A DNA stretch of 64,000 nucleotides from Brassicibacter mesophilus (GTDB lineage: Bacteria > Bacillota > Clostridia > Tissierellales > Proteiniboraceae): assembly GCF_050433385.1 (NCBI RefSeq), contig NZ_JBNPXI010000004.1, forward strand, positions 139,170-203,169, given 5' to 3'. A program made the translations under genes and the position numbers. This document shows positions 34,811 through 43,813 of this stretch, piece by piece (within the stretch, counting starts at the first letter, position 1; each line of letters begins with the position of its first letter). A model generated the notes under the pieces. It was not told the DNA's origin. It saw only the letters and a list, made by a program, of their open reading frames with translations, and ran no database searches.

Positions 34811-35635
34811 TTAAATATATTCTAGCTTTAAACCTACTCCAACCTCTTTTAATGGAGCAGATGATGATAATTTTATCTTGGAAGATAAATCAGTACAATG
34901 GCAAGCGTGCAAAGCTTTTGGGTGCATACTCGCAATATACTCTACAGTTTTACTTATCTGTTCTTCACTAGGATTTAGTAGATGAAAGCCTCCAATTATA
35001 TCTAATATTCTATTATCACCACATACCTCTATGGCTTGATCAATTATATTACATATGCCTGAATGAGAGCACCCTGTTATTATAACTAAACCTTTGTTTG
35101 ATTTATAGACTAAAGCAGAGTCATCATATAGAAAGTCATCGCTTTCACCTTTATCTATTATTTTCTTACCTATAGGATGATTATTTTCAAAAGGATGTCT
35201 TCGTCTTATCTCACCTAAATATACGATATTTTTATTTAGCCAAATGGGTGTGCTGCTTAAATTAATGCTGAGGTTCTGCTCTAGTAAACTCTTTTCTACT
35301 ACATAGTTTATGTTTTTCGAGTCAAGAACTCTTGGAGTAAATACTAATGGATGAGAGATATAAGTAGGCTTTTTATTCACTTTTGTTTTCTGAAAATACT
35401 CAATAAGATACTTAAGCCCTCTATTGTGATCGTCATGTCCATGAGATATAACTAAATAATCTAATTCATTTAGGCTAATATTCATTTTTAATGAATTATG
35501 TAGAAAAATATCAGAATATCCTGTGTCAAATAGTATTTTAGTATCATTATCTTCGATATAATACGATAAGCCAGGTTCTCCATAATATTGACTGCCTGTA
35601 AGCGTGCTATTATCTACTAACACTGTAAGCTTCAT
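34811..35635 (-). CDS. MBL-fold metallo-hydrolase
   Basis: About 274 residues, with the metallo-beta-lactamase metal motif SHGHDDHNRGL and later IITGCSHSGICNII, GGFHLLNPS and HACHCTDL. This is the subgroup related to the dihydropterin/beta-RFAP synthase-type MBL proteins, whose cellular job in Firmicutes is mostly unknown. ATG 35635 has AGAGGGGG upstream; the open frame before it (up to 35707) has no ribosome site. Stand-alone gene on the minus strand. Confidence 0.8.
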   Translation of the reverse strand: MKLTVLVDNSTLTGSQYYGEPGLSYYIEDNDTKILFDTGYSDIFLHNSLKMNISLNELDYLVISHGHDDHNRGLKYLIEYFQKTKVNKKPTYISHPLVFTPRVLDSKNINYVVEKSLLEQNLSINLSSTPIWLNKNIVYLGEIRRRHPFENNHPIGKKIIDKGESDDFLYDDSALVYKSNKGLVIITGCSHSGICNIIDQAIEVCGDNRILDIIGGFHLLNPSEEQISKTVEYIASMHPKALHACHCTDLSSKIKLSSSAPLKEVGVGLKLEYI

Positions 35636-35714
35636 GACATTGCCCCCTCTTAATATTCTTATATACATTCTAGCATAAAAAAACAAAGAAAACGTTTTGT
35701 TTGTCATTTTTGTT

Positions 35715-35753
35715 AATCCAGAAAATTTGCATATATATTTTCTGGATTTTTTT
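35715..35753 (+). terminator. Orphan hairpin-T-run 1
   Basis: AATCCAGAAAA and TTTTCTGGATT with seven T on the plus strand. No plus-strand gene ends nearby, since the MBL gene is on the other strand. Confidence 0.65.
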
Positions 35754-36123
35754 ATAATTCATAGAAAAGGTTTAAATTACCTTAAAGAAAACTTTCCGTT
35801 AAGTGGGTTTCAAGAAAGGCTTCCTTAATATATTAGTATTTAAATAAAAGCCTTTTTTATATTTAAATGAATTATGTCAGATTTTCCTCTCTTATTGTGA
35901 TAAAATATATTTGCTAAAATGTTAAAAAATCTAGTTATATATGTTAAAAAAAGCTAGAATGTGTTGCGAACTGACAAAATTTTGTGACATGTTAATAGAG
36001 GAAAAGACAAAAATATATAGAAATTAGTATTGTAATACTGTATACAAGCTAGTCGCATTTTTTATATAATCATAATATAATGTAATAAACAAAATGTAAC
36101 AATGTTTAGTTAGGAGGATAGAG
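35754..36123. other. AT-rich intergenic region
   Basis: Holds a second orphan terminator-like hairpin and the very AT-rich upstream region of the TIM-barrel gene. No clear SigA promoter pair and no coding sequence is evident. Confidence 0.6.
35815..35858 (+). terminator. Orphan hairpin-T-run 2
   Basis: AAAGGCTT and AAGCCTTT arms followed by a T run on the plus strand, again without an upstream plus-strand gene. With hairpin 1 it may end a small RNA or mark a lost gene. Confidence 0.55.
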
Positions 36124-36984
36124 ATGAATCCGCAGCTCTGTATTTCTATTCACAACGTTGGAATTGATTATATTACTAAATACAATTTTAAAAGAGTACA
36201 GCTATGCCACAAATTCTCAGGTGCTAATGAGATTACTTCGCTTCTAAAGCTTTCTAGGAGGTTTCCAATAAAGATAAGTTATCATGCACCAGTGTTTCAT
36301 CAGGTTGATCCTACTATAACATATTATTTAAATAGTAATAGTAGACTGAGAAAAGCAACTTTTGAAATACTCGAGGTCAACCTAAAGATGGCAAAGAGTC
36401 TGCCAACAGAACACGTTGTGATTCATTTTACTTGTAAAGATATAGATGGAAAGGCAGATCAAAACTTAATAAATGAACTTGCTAAGGATAGCATAGAAAA
36501 AATAAATGATTTAAGTATAAAATACAATGTCCCAATATATTTAGAGTATTCAGGATATAATGATAAGTTTTATGAACCAGGTGACTGGATAGAGCTTATT
36601 AAGGATTATTCAAATCTAGGCATATGTTTAGATATTGGCCATTTTTATATTGCATGTCAAATGTACGGTTTTGATTATTTTGAAAAGCTTAATGATATGC
36701 TTCCATATATAAAAGTGATGCATCTTTGGAATACCAGGGGGATAGAAGATTTGGAAAAATACGGTCATATTCCAGTTCATCCTGATCAAAGGGTTCAAAA
36801 TGGATGGATTGATGTTGAAAGAACTTTGAGAGAGGTGCTTTTATATAATAGCAATATATGTATAGGTCTTGAGCCTGATTTTAACTACAAAGGTAAAGAG
36901 TATGTACAGCAAGGAATAGAATGGGTGAATAGAATAGTGAATAGTATGACTGTAACCAAAAAGAGTCAGAGAACGATCCTGTGA
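36124..36984 (+). CDS. Sugar phosphate isomerase/epimerase-like TIM barrel
   Basis: A 286-residue xylose-isomerase-like/AP-endonuclease-2 type TIM barrel. Visible parts: ISYHAPVFHQVDP, HVVIHFTCKD, PIYLEYSG, GICLDIGHFYIA and VMHLWNTRG, which carry the His/Glu/Asp metal ligands of the fold. The family includes sugar epimerases, isomerases and endonuclease IV; no specific reaction can be given. Ribosome site TTAGGAGGATA. It is followed by its own terminator and then by phosphoglucomutase. Confidence 0.75.
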   Translation: MNPQLCISIHNVGIDYITKYNFKRVQLCHKFSGANEITSLLKLSRRFPIKISYHAPVFHQVDPTITYYLNSNSRLRKATFEILEVNLKMAKSLPTEHVVIHFTCKDIDGKADQNLINELAKDSIEKINDLSIKYNVPIYLEYSGYNDKFYEPGDWIELIKDYSNLGICLDIGHFYIACQMYGFDYFEKLNDMLPYIKVMHLWNTRGIEDLEKYGHIPVHPDQRVQNGWIDVERTLREVLLYNSNICIGLEPDFNYKGKEYVQQGIEWVNRIVNSMTVTKKSQRTIL

Positions 36985-37018
36985 TGCATAATCACAGAAT
37001 CTTTCTCTGACTTGCTTT
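36964..37018 (+). terminator. Terminator of TIM-barrel gene
   Basis: AGTCAGAGAA and TTCTCTGACT enclose an inner hairpin (CTGTGAT/ATCACAG); short T run. Confidence 0.75.
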
Positions 37019-37053
37019 ACGATTCATAAACTAAGAAACAGTGGGGTGTTGGA

Positions 37054-38799
37054 ATGAATTTCATAGATAAATATAAATATTGGATTAAAAACGAGTATTT
37101 TGATAAAGAAACTAAAGCTGAGCTCATTAAAATTAAAGATAATGAAGCTGAGATTGAAGATAGATTTTATAAGGATCTTGAATTTGGTACAGGTGGTCTA
37201 AGGGGAAAGATAGGTGCAGGAACAAATAGGATAAATAAATATACTGTAGCTAAAGCAACACAAGGATTAGCAGACTTTATAATTGAGAATGAAGAATCAA
37301 AAGCTAAAAATGAAGAGCAGGAAAGCAGCAATAAAAAATTAAGCGTAGTTATAGCATATGATTCTAGACACAAATCTGATGAGTTTGCAAAGCAAGCAGC
37401 CTTAGTTTTAGCAGCTAATGGTATAAAAGCTTATCTATTTGAGAGTTTAAGACCTACTCCTGAGCTTTCATTTGCTGTAAGACATATAGGTGCTAATGCG
37501 GGTATCGTATTAACTGCGTCTCATAATCCGCCTGAGTACAATGGCTATAAGGCTTATTGGAGTGATGGAGGTCAGCTAGTGCCAGAAATTGCCCATAAGG
37601 TTATAGATAAGGTTAATGCTATAAATGAGTTTTCAAGTATCAAGACTATGGATGAAAATGAAGCTCTAGGAAAAGGGCTATTAAAAATAATTGGTAAAGA
37701 AATAGATGAGATATATATAGAAAAGGTGAAGAGCCTAAGTATAAGGGATGATGTAGATAAGAACATCAAAATAGTGTATACTCCTTTACACGGAACAGGG
37801 AATATTCCAGTGAGAAGAGTATTAAATGAACTAGGATACAGTAATGTTCATGTGGTAAAGGAGCAGGAATTACCTGACCCACAGTTTTCTACAGTAGGTT
37901 ATCCAAACCCTGAGGATCCAAAGGCATTTGAGCTAGCTATAAAAATGGGTAATCAAATAGGAGCAGATATACTGTTAGGAACTGATCCAGATTGCGATAG
38001 AGTTGGAGTTGTTGTAAAAGATAACAATAACAAATATATAGTTCTAAATGGGAATCAAACTGGTGCATTGCTGCTAGACTATATTTTGTGTAGCAGAAAA
38101 GATAAAGGGGTACTTCCTGACAACGGAATAATAGTAAAGACAATAGTTACAAGTGAGATAGGTAGAGTTATAGCTAAGCACTATGGACTTGAAACTATTG
38201 ATACATTAACAGGATTCAAATATATAGGGGAAAAAATAAAGCAATTTGAGGAAAATGGTGACTATAGCTTCCAGTTTGGATATGAGGAGAGCTTCGGATA
38301 TCTTACAGGAACATTTGCAAGAGACAAAGATGCTGTGGTAGCATCGATGGTGATATGTGAAATGACTGGGTACTACAAGAAGAAGGGATTGAATCTATAT
38401 CAGGCATTGATGAATTTATATGATAGATTTGGCTTCTATGTAGAAGAACTTTATTCAGTAAATCTAGAAGGTATAGAAGGTAAAAAGAAAATAGATATGA
38501 TAATGGACAGCTTTAGAAGAGATTACCCTGCAGAGATAGACAATACCAGAGTATGTATGGTAAATGACTACAAAACAGGAAAGAGCTATGACTGTAAATT
38601 AGGCACAAGTACACATATATCTCTACCATCAGAAAATGTGATGAAATACATTTTAGATGATGATTCATGGTATGCATTAAGGCCTTCAGGTACAGAACCA
38701 AAGCTTAAGATATACATTTCAGCTAATGGAAATGACTGTTATGACGCAAATGCTAAACTTAAAGCAATAGAAAAAGAAGTAATGAAGAGAATACGTTAA
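37054..38799 (+). CDS. pgcA: Phosphoglucomutase/phosphomannomutase
   Basis: A 581-residue alpha-D-phosphohexomutase of the PgcA length class. Active-site serine in TASHNPPEYNGYK, metal loop DPDCDRVGV, sugar loop GYEESFGYL and phosphate loop RPSGTEPKLKIYI are all in place. Interconverts glucose 1- and 6-phosphate for envelope sugar and glycan synthesis; related enzymes also accept ribose phosphates. Ribosome site GTGGGGTG. Single-gene unit with its own terminator. Confidence 0.93.
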   Translation: MNFIDKYKYWIKNEYFDKETKAELIKIKDNEAEIEDRFYKDLEFGTGGLRGKIGAGTNRINKYTVAKATQGLADFIIENEESKAKNEEQESSNKKLSVVIAYDSRHKSDEFAKQAALVLAANGIKAYLFESLRPTPELSFAVRHIGANAGIVLTASHNPPEYNGYKAYWSDGGQLVPEIAHKVIDKVNAINEFSSIKTMDENEALGKGLLKIIGKEIDEIYIEKVKSLSIRDDVDKNIKIVYTPLHGTGNIPVRRVLNELGYSNVHVVKEQELPDPQFSTVGYPNPEDPKAFELAIKMGNQIGADILLGTDPDCDRVGVVVKDNNNKYIVLNGNQTGALLLDYILCSRKDKGVLPDNGIIVKTIVTSEIGRVIAKHYGLETIDTLTGFKYIGEKIKQFEENGDYSFQFGYEESFGYLTGTFARDKDAVVASMVICEMTGYYKKKGLNLYQALMNLYDRFGFYVEELYSVNLEGIEGKKKIDMIMDSFRRDYPAEIDNTRVCMVNDYKTGKSYDCKLGTSTHISLPSENVMKYILDDDSWYALRPSGTEPKLKIYISANGNDCYDANAKLKAIEKEVMKRIR

Positions 38800-38813
38800 A
38801 CGAGTAAGAGAAT

Positions 38814-38852
38814 AAAGCAGGTGAAAGTAAGTTATACTTTTGCTTGCTTTAT
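38814..38852 (+). terminator. Terminator of phosphoglucomutase gene
   Basis: AAAGCAG...CTGCTTT-type hairpin (AAAGCAGGTGAAAGTA against TACTTTTGCTTGCTTT, some mismatches). Confidence 0.65.
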
Positions 38853-38961
38853 CTATATTTAGATCATAAGTAGATATTATTAATATCATAAATTTTGAAT
38901 TAACAACTTTAATGACATGATAATCTTAGTAATAAATTTAGTAGAGTAATAAATATAAGGA

Positions 38962-39150
38962 TGTGGAGAATGTGGATATTTAATAAAATGTAAGGAGATT
39001 TTATTTAATAATCCACAAATAGTTTTTGCTTATGTTTTTGGGTCATACGCCAGAAATAAATTGACAGACAAAAGTGATATTGATTTTGCAATATTATGAT
39101 GCACCACCATTGTTAAAATTTGAAATATATAATGACAATTTTATGTAGAC
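38962..39150 (+). pseudogene. Broken MNT-domain nucleotidyltransferase
   Basis: One frame reads KEILFNNPQIVFAYVFGSY followed by ARNKLTDKSDIDFAIL and a TGA; this is the N-terminal half of an MNT (MntA/HepT-type antitoxin) nucleotidyltransferase with its GSY...DID motif. After a frame change, DAPPLLKFEIYNDNF continues the same fold, then stops. No start codon with a ribosome site exists and the C-terminal half is missing. No HepT gene is beside it. Confidence 0.75.
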
Positions 39151-39154
39151 TAGA

Positions 39155-39210
39155 AATAGAGTCAGGGGAAGTTCATTTTTGAGTTGAACTGCTCCCTGAC
39201 TCTATTTATT
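39155..39210. terminator. Long hairpin, probable terminator
   Basis: AATAGAGTCAGGG and CCCTGACTCTATT with an inner AGTTCA/TGAACT stem; ends the minus-strand XRE gene and the plus-strand pseudogene. Confidence 0.75.
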
Positions 39211-39585
39211 TTTAAACAATCGTATAGTTGCTGTTATTTTGTTTATAACCTCAGCAGATAAGTCATCTACTTCATAAAATAGATCTTCTAGGGCTTCACT
39301 TTTAGATGTATTATAACTACAACTGGTTTCTTTTATATTAGTATTTTTACTTTCAGCTTGAGAAAATGAATAGTAGTTTCGTATATTAGTTACGCCAAGT
39401 AGATAATCAATTGACACACCAAAGAATTGAGCGATTCTGAGAATAAGCTTTTCATCATTTGGGAATCTAGCTCCATTTTCGTAGTTGCTTATAGATTGTC
39501 TACTTATATTCAGTAACTTAGCCAATTCACTTTGATTAAGGTTTATGTCTTCTCTAAGATGCCTTAACCTTTCAGCAAAACCCAT
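39202..39585 (-). CDS. XRE family transcriptional regulator
   Basis: A 127-residue protein with an N-terminal lambda-repressor-like domain (FAERLRHLREDINLNQSELAKLLNISRQSISNYENGARFPNDEKL, residues 3-47) and a Ser/Asn-rich linker plus a helical tail (EALEDLFYEVDDLSAEVINKITATIRLF). No enzymatic domain. Ribosome site AGAGGTGA. It is divergent from the small gene at 39.7 kb, which may be its target. Confidence 0.85.
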   Translation of the reverse strand: MGFAERLRHLREDINLNQSELAKLLNISRQSISNYENGARFPNDEKLILRIAQFFGVSIDYLLGVTNIRNYYSFSQAESKNTNIKETSCSYNTSKSEALEDLFYEVDDLSAEVINKITATIRLFKNK

Positions 39586-39709
39586 TTTATCACCTCTGAA
39601 TTAATCCTAACACACAAAGAACATCATATATAATTTTGATGCAAAAAGAAGAAATTTATGCTATAATGTAAACGTTATGAATACAAAACAAGGAAAATCA
39701 GGGAATATT

Positions 39710-39928
39710 ATGTTGGAGCATTTCATGTACTCTATTCAAGAAAAGTTAAAAGAAGAAAATGAGCAAGCAATAAAAATATCATATAATGATTTGAAGGAGG
39801 CTTTAGACGAAGTTGGAAAAGACTTAATTTACAATTACTTCATATTTGAAAAGGGGGTTAGCTTTGAAACCTTTATTCACAACTTAAAGGTTTATTTAGG
39901 AATAATGGACAACATTAATAAGAAATGA
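39710..39928 (+). CDS. Small hypothetical protein divergent to XRE regulator
   Basis: About 72 residues from ATG 39710 (LEHFMYSIQEKLKEENEQAIKISYNDLKEAL...), acidic and helical, no motif that I recognise. A TATAAT at 39662-39667 puts transcription start near 39674, so the in-frame ATG at 39677 would be leaderless; the ATG at 39710, behind AGGGAATA, is more likely. Possibly under control of the divergent XRE protein. Confidence 0.5.
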   Translation: MLEHFMYSIQEKLKEENEQAIKISYNDLKEALDEVGKDLIYNYFIFEKGVSFETFIHNLKVYLGIMDNINKK

Positions 39929-39962
39929 ATTAATCAATATTGGCATGAATAACATATTTATT

Positions 39963-40008
39963 GTAGATATGATCTGCTCTATTAACTATAAGGGTAGATT
40001 ATCTTTTT
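39963..40008 (+). terminator. Possible terminator of small gene
   Basis: Weak stem AGATA-ATCT / AGAT-TATCT followed by TTTTT. The remaining 200 bases up to the wall enzyme gene are AT-rich with no further gene. Confidence 0.4.
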
Positions 40009-40225
40009 ATTCATATTTATGTAATGTCCTTTACATTTTTTGTTAAAGATTTAGCATTATAAGTTTTTTATTAACAAAAAAATATTTCGATTTGTTACAT
40101 TTTACAAAATTTAATTTTTAGTATAGAATATAAATATTAGTCAAAAATATGAAAAATAATGGAAAATGTTCTATTAAATATCTATTACTTTGATATTAAT
40201 ATGTACATGAGCAAGGAGGATGAGT

Positions 40226-41653
40226 ATGTTAAGAAAATATCTGACGTTTGTTGTTAGTATGACGTTAATATTTTTCCTGACGATTGATAAAGGACACTGT
40301 GACAACGAGAGAAAAAATCCATCAAGACAAGAATTAGAACAAAAGGTTGAAGAGATTGCTAGAAAAAGAGGTATACCTTCAGTTATATTAAAATCAATAG
40401 CTAGAGTTGAAAGCACGTATCAACAGTACAATAAAGATGGAACAGTTTTTATGGGAAGTAGAGGAAGTATTGGTTTGATGCAAATACATAATAATTATGG
40501 CTGGTTTGACTCAGAAAAACTAAAATATGACATAGACTATAATATTGAGGCAGGAGCAGATGTTTTACTCAGAAAATGGGATGTAGCAGTAGAAAGGCTA
40601 CCACATATTGGCGATATGAATCCTAATGTATTAGAAAACTGGTATTTCGCAATATGGGCTTACAATGGTTGGAGTAAAAGTAATAATCCAAACATGAATT
40701 TAAAGAAATATACATACCCAGAACTTATATACCAGATAGCACAAAATGAATATGGTCAGAAAATCACACCTATAGATCCAAAACTATTACCTAAACAAGG
40801 ACTTCCAAGTAAAGAAACTCATTATGATACACCCAATGAAATGCACTATGGAGACATCCTAACTTATCAGAAGAAAGACATAGTTAAACTTGATGGCAGA
40901 AGCTATATGCCTATTTTGAAAACTCCTAATGGGGACAAGGTATCTGATGTTGCTGCAAGCATGTCTTTAGAGATAATAGAGGGACCAGTTTTAAAAGATG
41001 GGTATTTCTGGTACAAGATTAAAGAAGTTAAAACTGGGGTAGAAGGCTGGCTAAGAGGCAATTGGATAACTAAGACTGGAGTTAAAAGTATATACCCTTT
41101 TGACGATATAGAAAATATATGGTCAAGGGATTACATATTAGACCTTCACAAAAAAGGTATAATATCTGGTGAAGGTGAAAGTTTTAATCCTGATGATTTT
41201 ATTACTAGACAGGAAATGAGCGTACTTATATCTAAAGCACTAGAACTAGATGGGACAGACTATCAGCTTACATATGCTGACGCAAATGAAATAAAAAGCT
41301 GGGCTGTTGAGCATGTAAAAGCAGTATCTAAAGTCGGGTTGTTTATTGGTCATGGTGAGTTTAACCTTTTTAATCCTAATGGATATATAACTAGAGAAGA
41401 TATTGCAGTAGTTATTTCCAAAATTATTTTTCCAATGCAAGCGTATTCAGAACAAGATCTTATTGAGACAGAATGCACAGATATCGATGATGTTTCAGAG
41501 TATGCATTGGATGCAGTAAAAAGTGTACAAGCAAAAGGCTTAATGAAAGGCACTGCGGGCAAATTTAGACCAAAGGATTATATAACAAGAGAAGAAGCAT
41601 GTAAGCTGATATTTGATATATTGCAATATTCAAATCCAGAGAGCACAGACTAA
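40226..41653 (+). CDS. Lytic transglycosylase with SH3 and SLH domains
   Basis: About 475 residues. A signal peptide (to about residue 25), an SLT lysozyme-like domain (about 38-180) with catalytic Glu62 in ARVESTYQQYN and GSIGLMQIH, an SH3-like wall-binding part (about 230-290, ending GVEGWLRGNW), then three S-layer homology repeats (RDYILDLHKKGIISGEGESFNPDDFITRQE and two more). It would be exported, held to secondary wall polymers by SLH domains, and cut peptidoglycan. ATG 40226 has AAGGAGGA five bases upstream; the ATG at 40220 overlaps that site. Confidence 0.88.
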   Translation: MLRKYLTFVVSMTLIFFLTIDKGHCDNERKNPSRQELEQKVEEIARKRGIPSVILKSIARVESTYQQYNKDGTVFMGSRGSIGLMQIHNNYGWFDSEKLKYDIDYNIEAGADVLLRKWDVAVERLPHIGDMNPNVLENWYFAIWAYNGWSKSNNPNMNLKKYTYPELIYQIAQNEYGQKITPIDPKLLPKQGLPSKETHYDTPNEMHYGDILTYQKKDIVKLDGRSYMPILKTPNGDKVSDVAASMSLEIIEGPVLKDGYFWYKIKEVKTGVEGWLRGNWITKTGVKSIYPFDDIENIWSRDYILDLHKKGIISGEGESFNPDDFITRQEMSVLISKALELDGTDYQLTYADANEIKSWAVEHVKAVSKVGLFIGHGEFNLFNPNGYITREDIAVVISKIIFPMQAYSEQDLIETECTDIDDVSEYALDAVKSVQAKGLMKGTAGKFRPKDYITREEACKLIFDILQYSNPESTD

Positions 41654-41695
41654 TGTGCTCTTTAAAATTGTCATTAAGTTAAAAAATTATTAAAG

Positions 41696-41724
41696 TTGCA
41701 AAATACATGTCATTATGATAGAAT
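41696..41724 (+). promoter_or_regulatory. Promoter of lacI-ribokinase operon
   Basis: TTGCAA (41696-41701), 17-base spacer, TAGAAT (41719-41724). Confidence 0.75.
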
Positions 41725-41737
41725 ATCCTCAAATTAC

Positions 41738-41749
41738 TAAACCGGTTTA
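41738..41749. promoter_or_regulatory. LacI-type operator 1
   Basis: TAAACCGGTTTA, a perfect palindrome with the central CCGG typical of LacI family operators, about 13 bases after the -10 box. Likely autoregulation. Confidence 0.85.
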
Positions 41750-41818
41750 CTAATACTTTTAGTTTTAAAGATATTAGTATGGATGGATAACAATCTTATA
41801 TAAAAGAAGGGAATATTC

Positions 41819-42838
41819 ATGAAATTAACCATCAAAGATATCGCTAAAATGGCAAATGTATCGAAAGGAACTGTATCAAGAGTAATAAATAATAAGCCTG
41901 AAGGAGTATCAGATCAAACAAGGGAACGAATTTTGAGTATTATCGATGAAGTAGGATATGTTCCTAATTTAATGGCGAGAAGTATTACAGTATCAAAAAC
42001 AAAAACTATTGGACTGATAATACCCGATGTACATAACCCTTTTTTTTCACAGATAGTAAGAGGTGTAGAAGATTGCTCTATAAAACATGGATATACTGTG
42101 TTTTTATGTAATTCTGACATGAGTATTGAAAAGCAAAAGACTTACTTAAATGCTTTTTTAGAAAAAAGAGTAGATGGCATTGTTTTAAATGCTAGCGGAG
42201 ATTTCAAGGACTTGAAATTTAAAGAAAAATTCTACAATATTAATATTCCTGTAGTTCTTATTGACCGTAAAACAGAGGACTTAAAAAGATACAATGGAGT
42301 ATTTATTGATAACTTTGATGCAGGGTATAAGGCTACTTCATATTTACTTTCTGGTAAATATGAAGATGTTGCTTATATTGGTGGGACATGTGGTATTGAT
42401 ACTTCTATAAAACGTTTTCAAGGTTACGAAAAAGCGATTAAAGAATTTGGTTATCAACTGAAGGATGAATACATATCATATGGGGAATACAGTATCGAAT
42501 CTGGTTATGAGAGAACCTTTTCATTGATGGAAAAACATAGAGAGATTAAAGGAATTTTTGCAGGATCAGACATTATTGCTATTGGAGTACTAAAAGCATT
42601 AAGACAAATGGATATTTCAGTTCCTGACGAGGTAGAAGTGGTCGGCATTGATAATATTAATATTGGTGAGATAATTTCACCTATGTTGACAACAGTAGCT
42701 CAGCCCATTTATGAGATAGGATATCAAGCTGCTTATAAATTGATAGAGTCTATCAATGGCAAAGCGAATGATGAAGATGAGTATTTATCTACACATATGA
42801 TTATTCGTGAGAGTACAAGGAAGAGAGATGTGTTTTAA
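41819..42838 (+). CDS. LacI family repressor
   Basis: A 339-residue LacI/GalR regulator. N-terminal helix-turn-helix and hinge TIKDIAKMANVSKGTVSRVIN ... PNLMARS, then a ribose-binding-protein-like sensor domain (TIGLIIPDVHNPFFSQIVRGVE, GSDIIAIGVLKALRQM, DEVEVVGIDNI). It precedes ribokinase and nucleoside hydrolase genes, so ribose or a nucleoside-derived sugar may be the inducer. Copies of its presumed operator lie before this gene and before the BMP lipoprotein gene 4 kb downstream. Confidence 0.92.
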   Translation: MKLTIKDIAKMANVSKGTVSRVINNKPEGVSDQTRERILSIIDEVGYVPNLMARSITVSKTKTIGLIIPDVHNPFFSQIVRGVEDCSIKHGYTVFLCNSDMSIEKQKTYLNAFLEKRVDGIVLNASGDFKDLKFKEKFYNINIPVVLIDRKTEDLKRYNGVFIDNFDAGYKATSYLLSGKYEDVAYIGGTCGIDTSIKRFQGYEKAIKEFGYQLKDEYISYGEYSIESGYERTFSLMEKHREIKGIFAGSDIIAIGVLKALRQMDISVPDEVEVVGIDNINIGEIISPMLTTVAQPIYEIGYQAAYKLIESINGKANDEDEYLSTHMIIRESTRKRDVF

Positions 42839-42872
42839 GAATAATATTTGAATATGAAAGGAAATAAGCATT

Positions 42873-43805
42873 ATGAAAAAGATATTAGTAGTAGGCAGCT
42901 TGAATATGGATATAGTTTCAAATATGAAACGAATACCAAATCTGGGCGAAACAGTGTTGGGAGAGACTCTTTGGAATAATCCTGGTGGGAAAGGTGCAAA
43001 TCAATGCTATGCAGTAGGGAAGTTAGGTGGTAATGCTGCAATGCTAGGATGTGTTGGATTTGATAGCTATGGAGATAAATTGATCCAAAGTCTTATTTCT
43101 GTAGGAATAGATGCTGATCATATAAAAAAGTGTGAAAATGCACCTACGGGAACCGCATTAATCCACATAGATCAGCATGCTAATAATAGTATCGTAGTTA
43201 TTAAAGGCGCAAACGAGAAATGCGATATACCTTATTTAAAAGATAATGATTACTTAATTCAAGATTGCGATATTATTTTGATTCAGATGGAAATTCCTTA
43301 TGATGCTGTGTACTATGTGATTCAACGCGGATGGGAATTAGGGAAAAAAATAATATTAAATCCAGCACCTGCTCCAGAAGGTTACCCAAAGGATATTTTA
43401 AGTAAAGTTGATATTATAACTCCTAATGAGACCGAGCTTGAAATATTAACTAGTCAGAAGATTAGTTCACAAGAAGACATTATTAAAGGAGCAAAAAAGC
43501 TAATTAAACAAGGTACTAGACAAGTGATTGTAACAATAGGAAGTAAAGGTGCTATGTATGTAGATGAAGAAGGACACAAATATTATCCTACCAGAAAAGT
43601 AGTACCAGTGGATACGACTGGAGCTGGGGATTGTTTCAATGGAGCTTTAGCTGTAGGACTATCAGAAGCTTTATCCATTGATGAAGCTATCAAATTTGCT
43701 AACATAGCAGCATCGATTAGTGTAACTAAAAAAGGAGCACAATCATCTGTTCCCAGTAGGAAGGATGTAGATGAAATAAAAAATAGCTTGAATGAAAGGA
43801 GGTAA
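42873..43805 (+). CDS. rbsK: Ribokinase (PfkB family)
   Basis: A 310-residue PfkB sugar kinase with GSLNMDIVSNMKRIPNLGETV, NPGGKGANQCYAVGKLGG (substrate site) and the C-terminal anion-hole motif DTTGAGDCFNGAL. Length and motifs fit ribokinase, which phosphorylates ribose to ribose 5-phosphate. It lies with nucleoside hydrolase and ADP-ribosylglycohydrolase genes, so ribose freed from these would enter the pentose phosphate pathway. Confidence 0.88.
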   Translation: MKKILVVGSLNMDIVSNMKRIPNLGETVLGETLWNNPGGKGANQCYAVGKLGGNAAMLGCVGFDSYGDKLIQSLISVGIDADHIKKCENAPTGTALIHIDQHANNSIVVIKGANEKCDIPYLKDNDYLIQDCDIILIQMEIPYDAVYYVIQRGWELGKKIILNPAPAPEGYPKDILSKVDIITPNETELEILTSQKISSQEDIIKGAKKLIKQGTRQVIVTIGSKGAMYVDEEGHKYYPTRKVVPVDTTGAGDCFNGALAVGLSEALSIDEAIKFANIAASISVTKKGAQSSVPSRKDVDEIKNSLNERR

Positions 43806-43813
43806 AAGAACTG

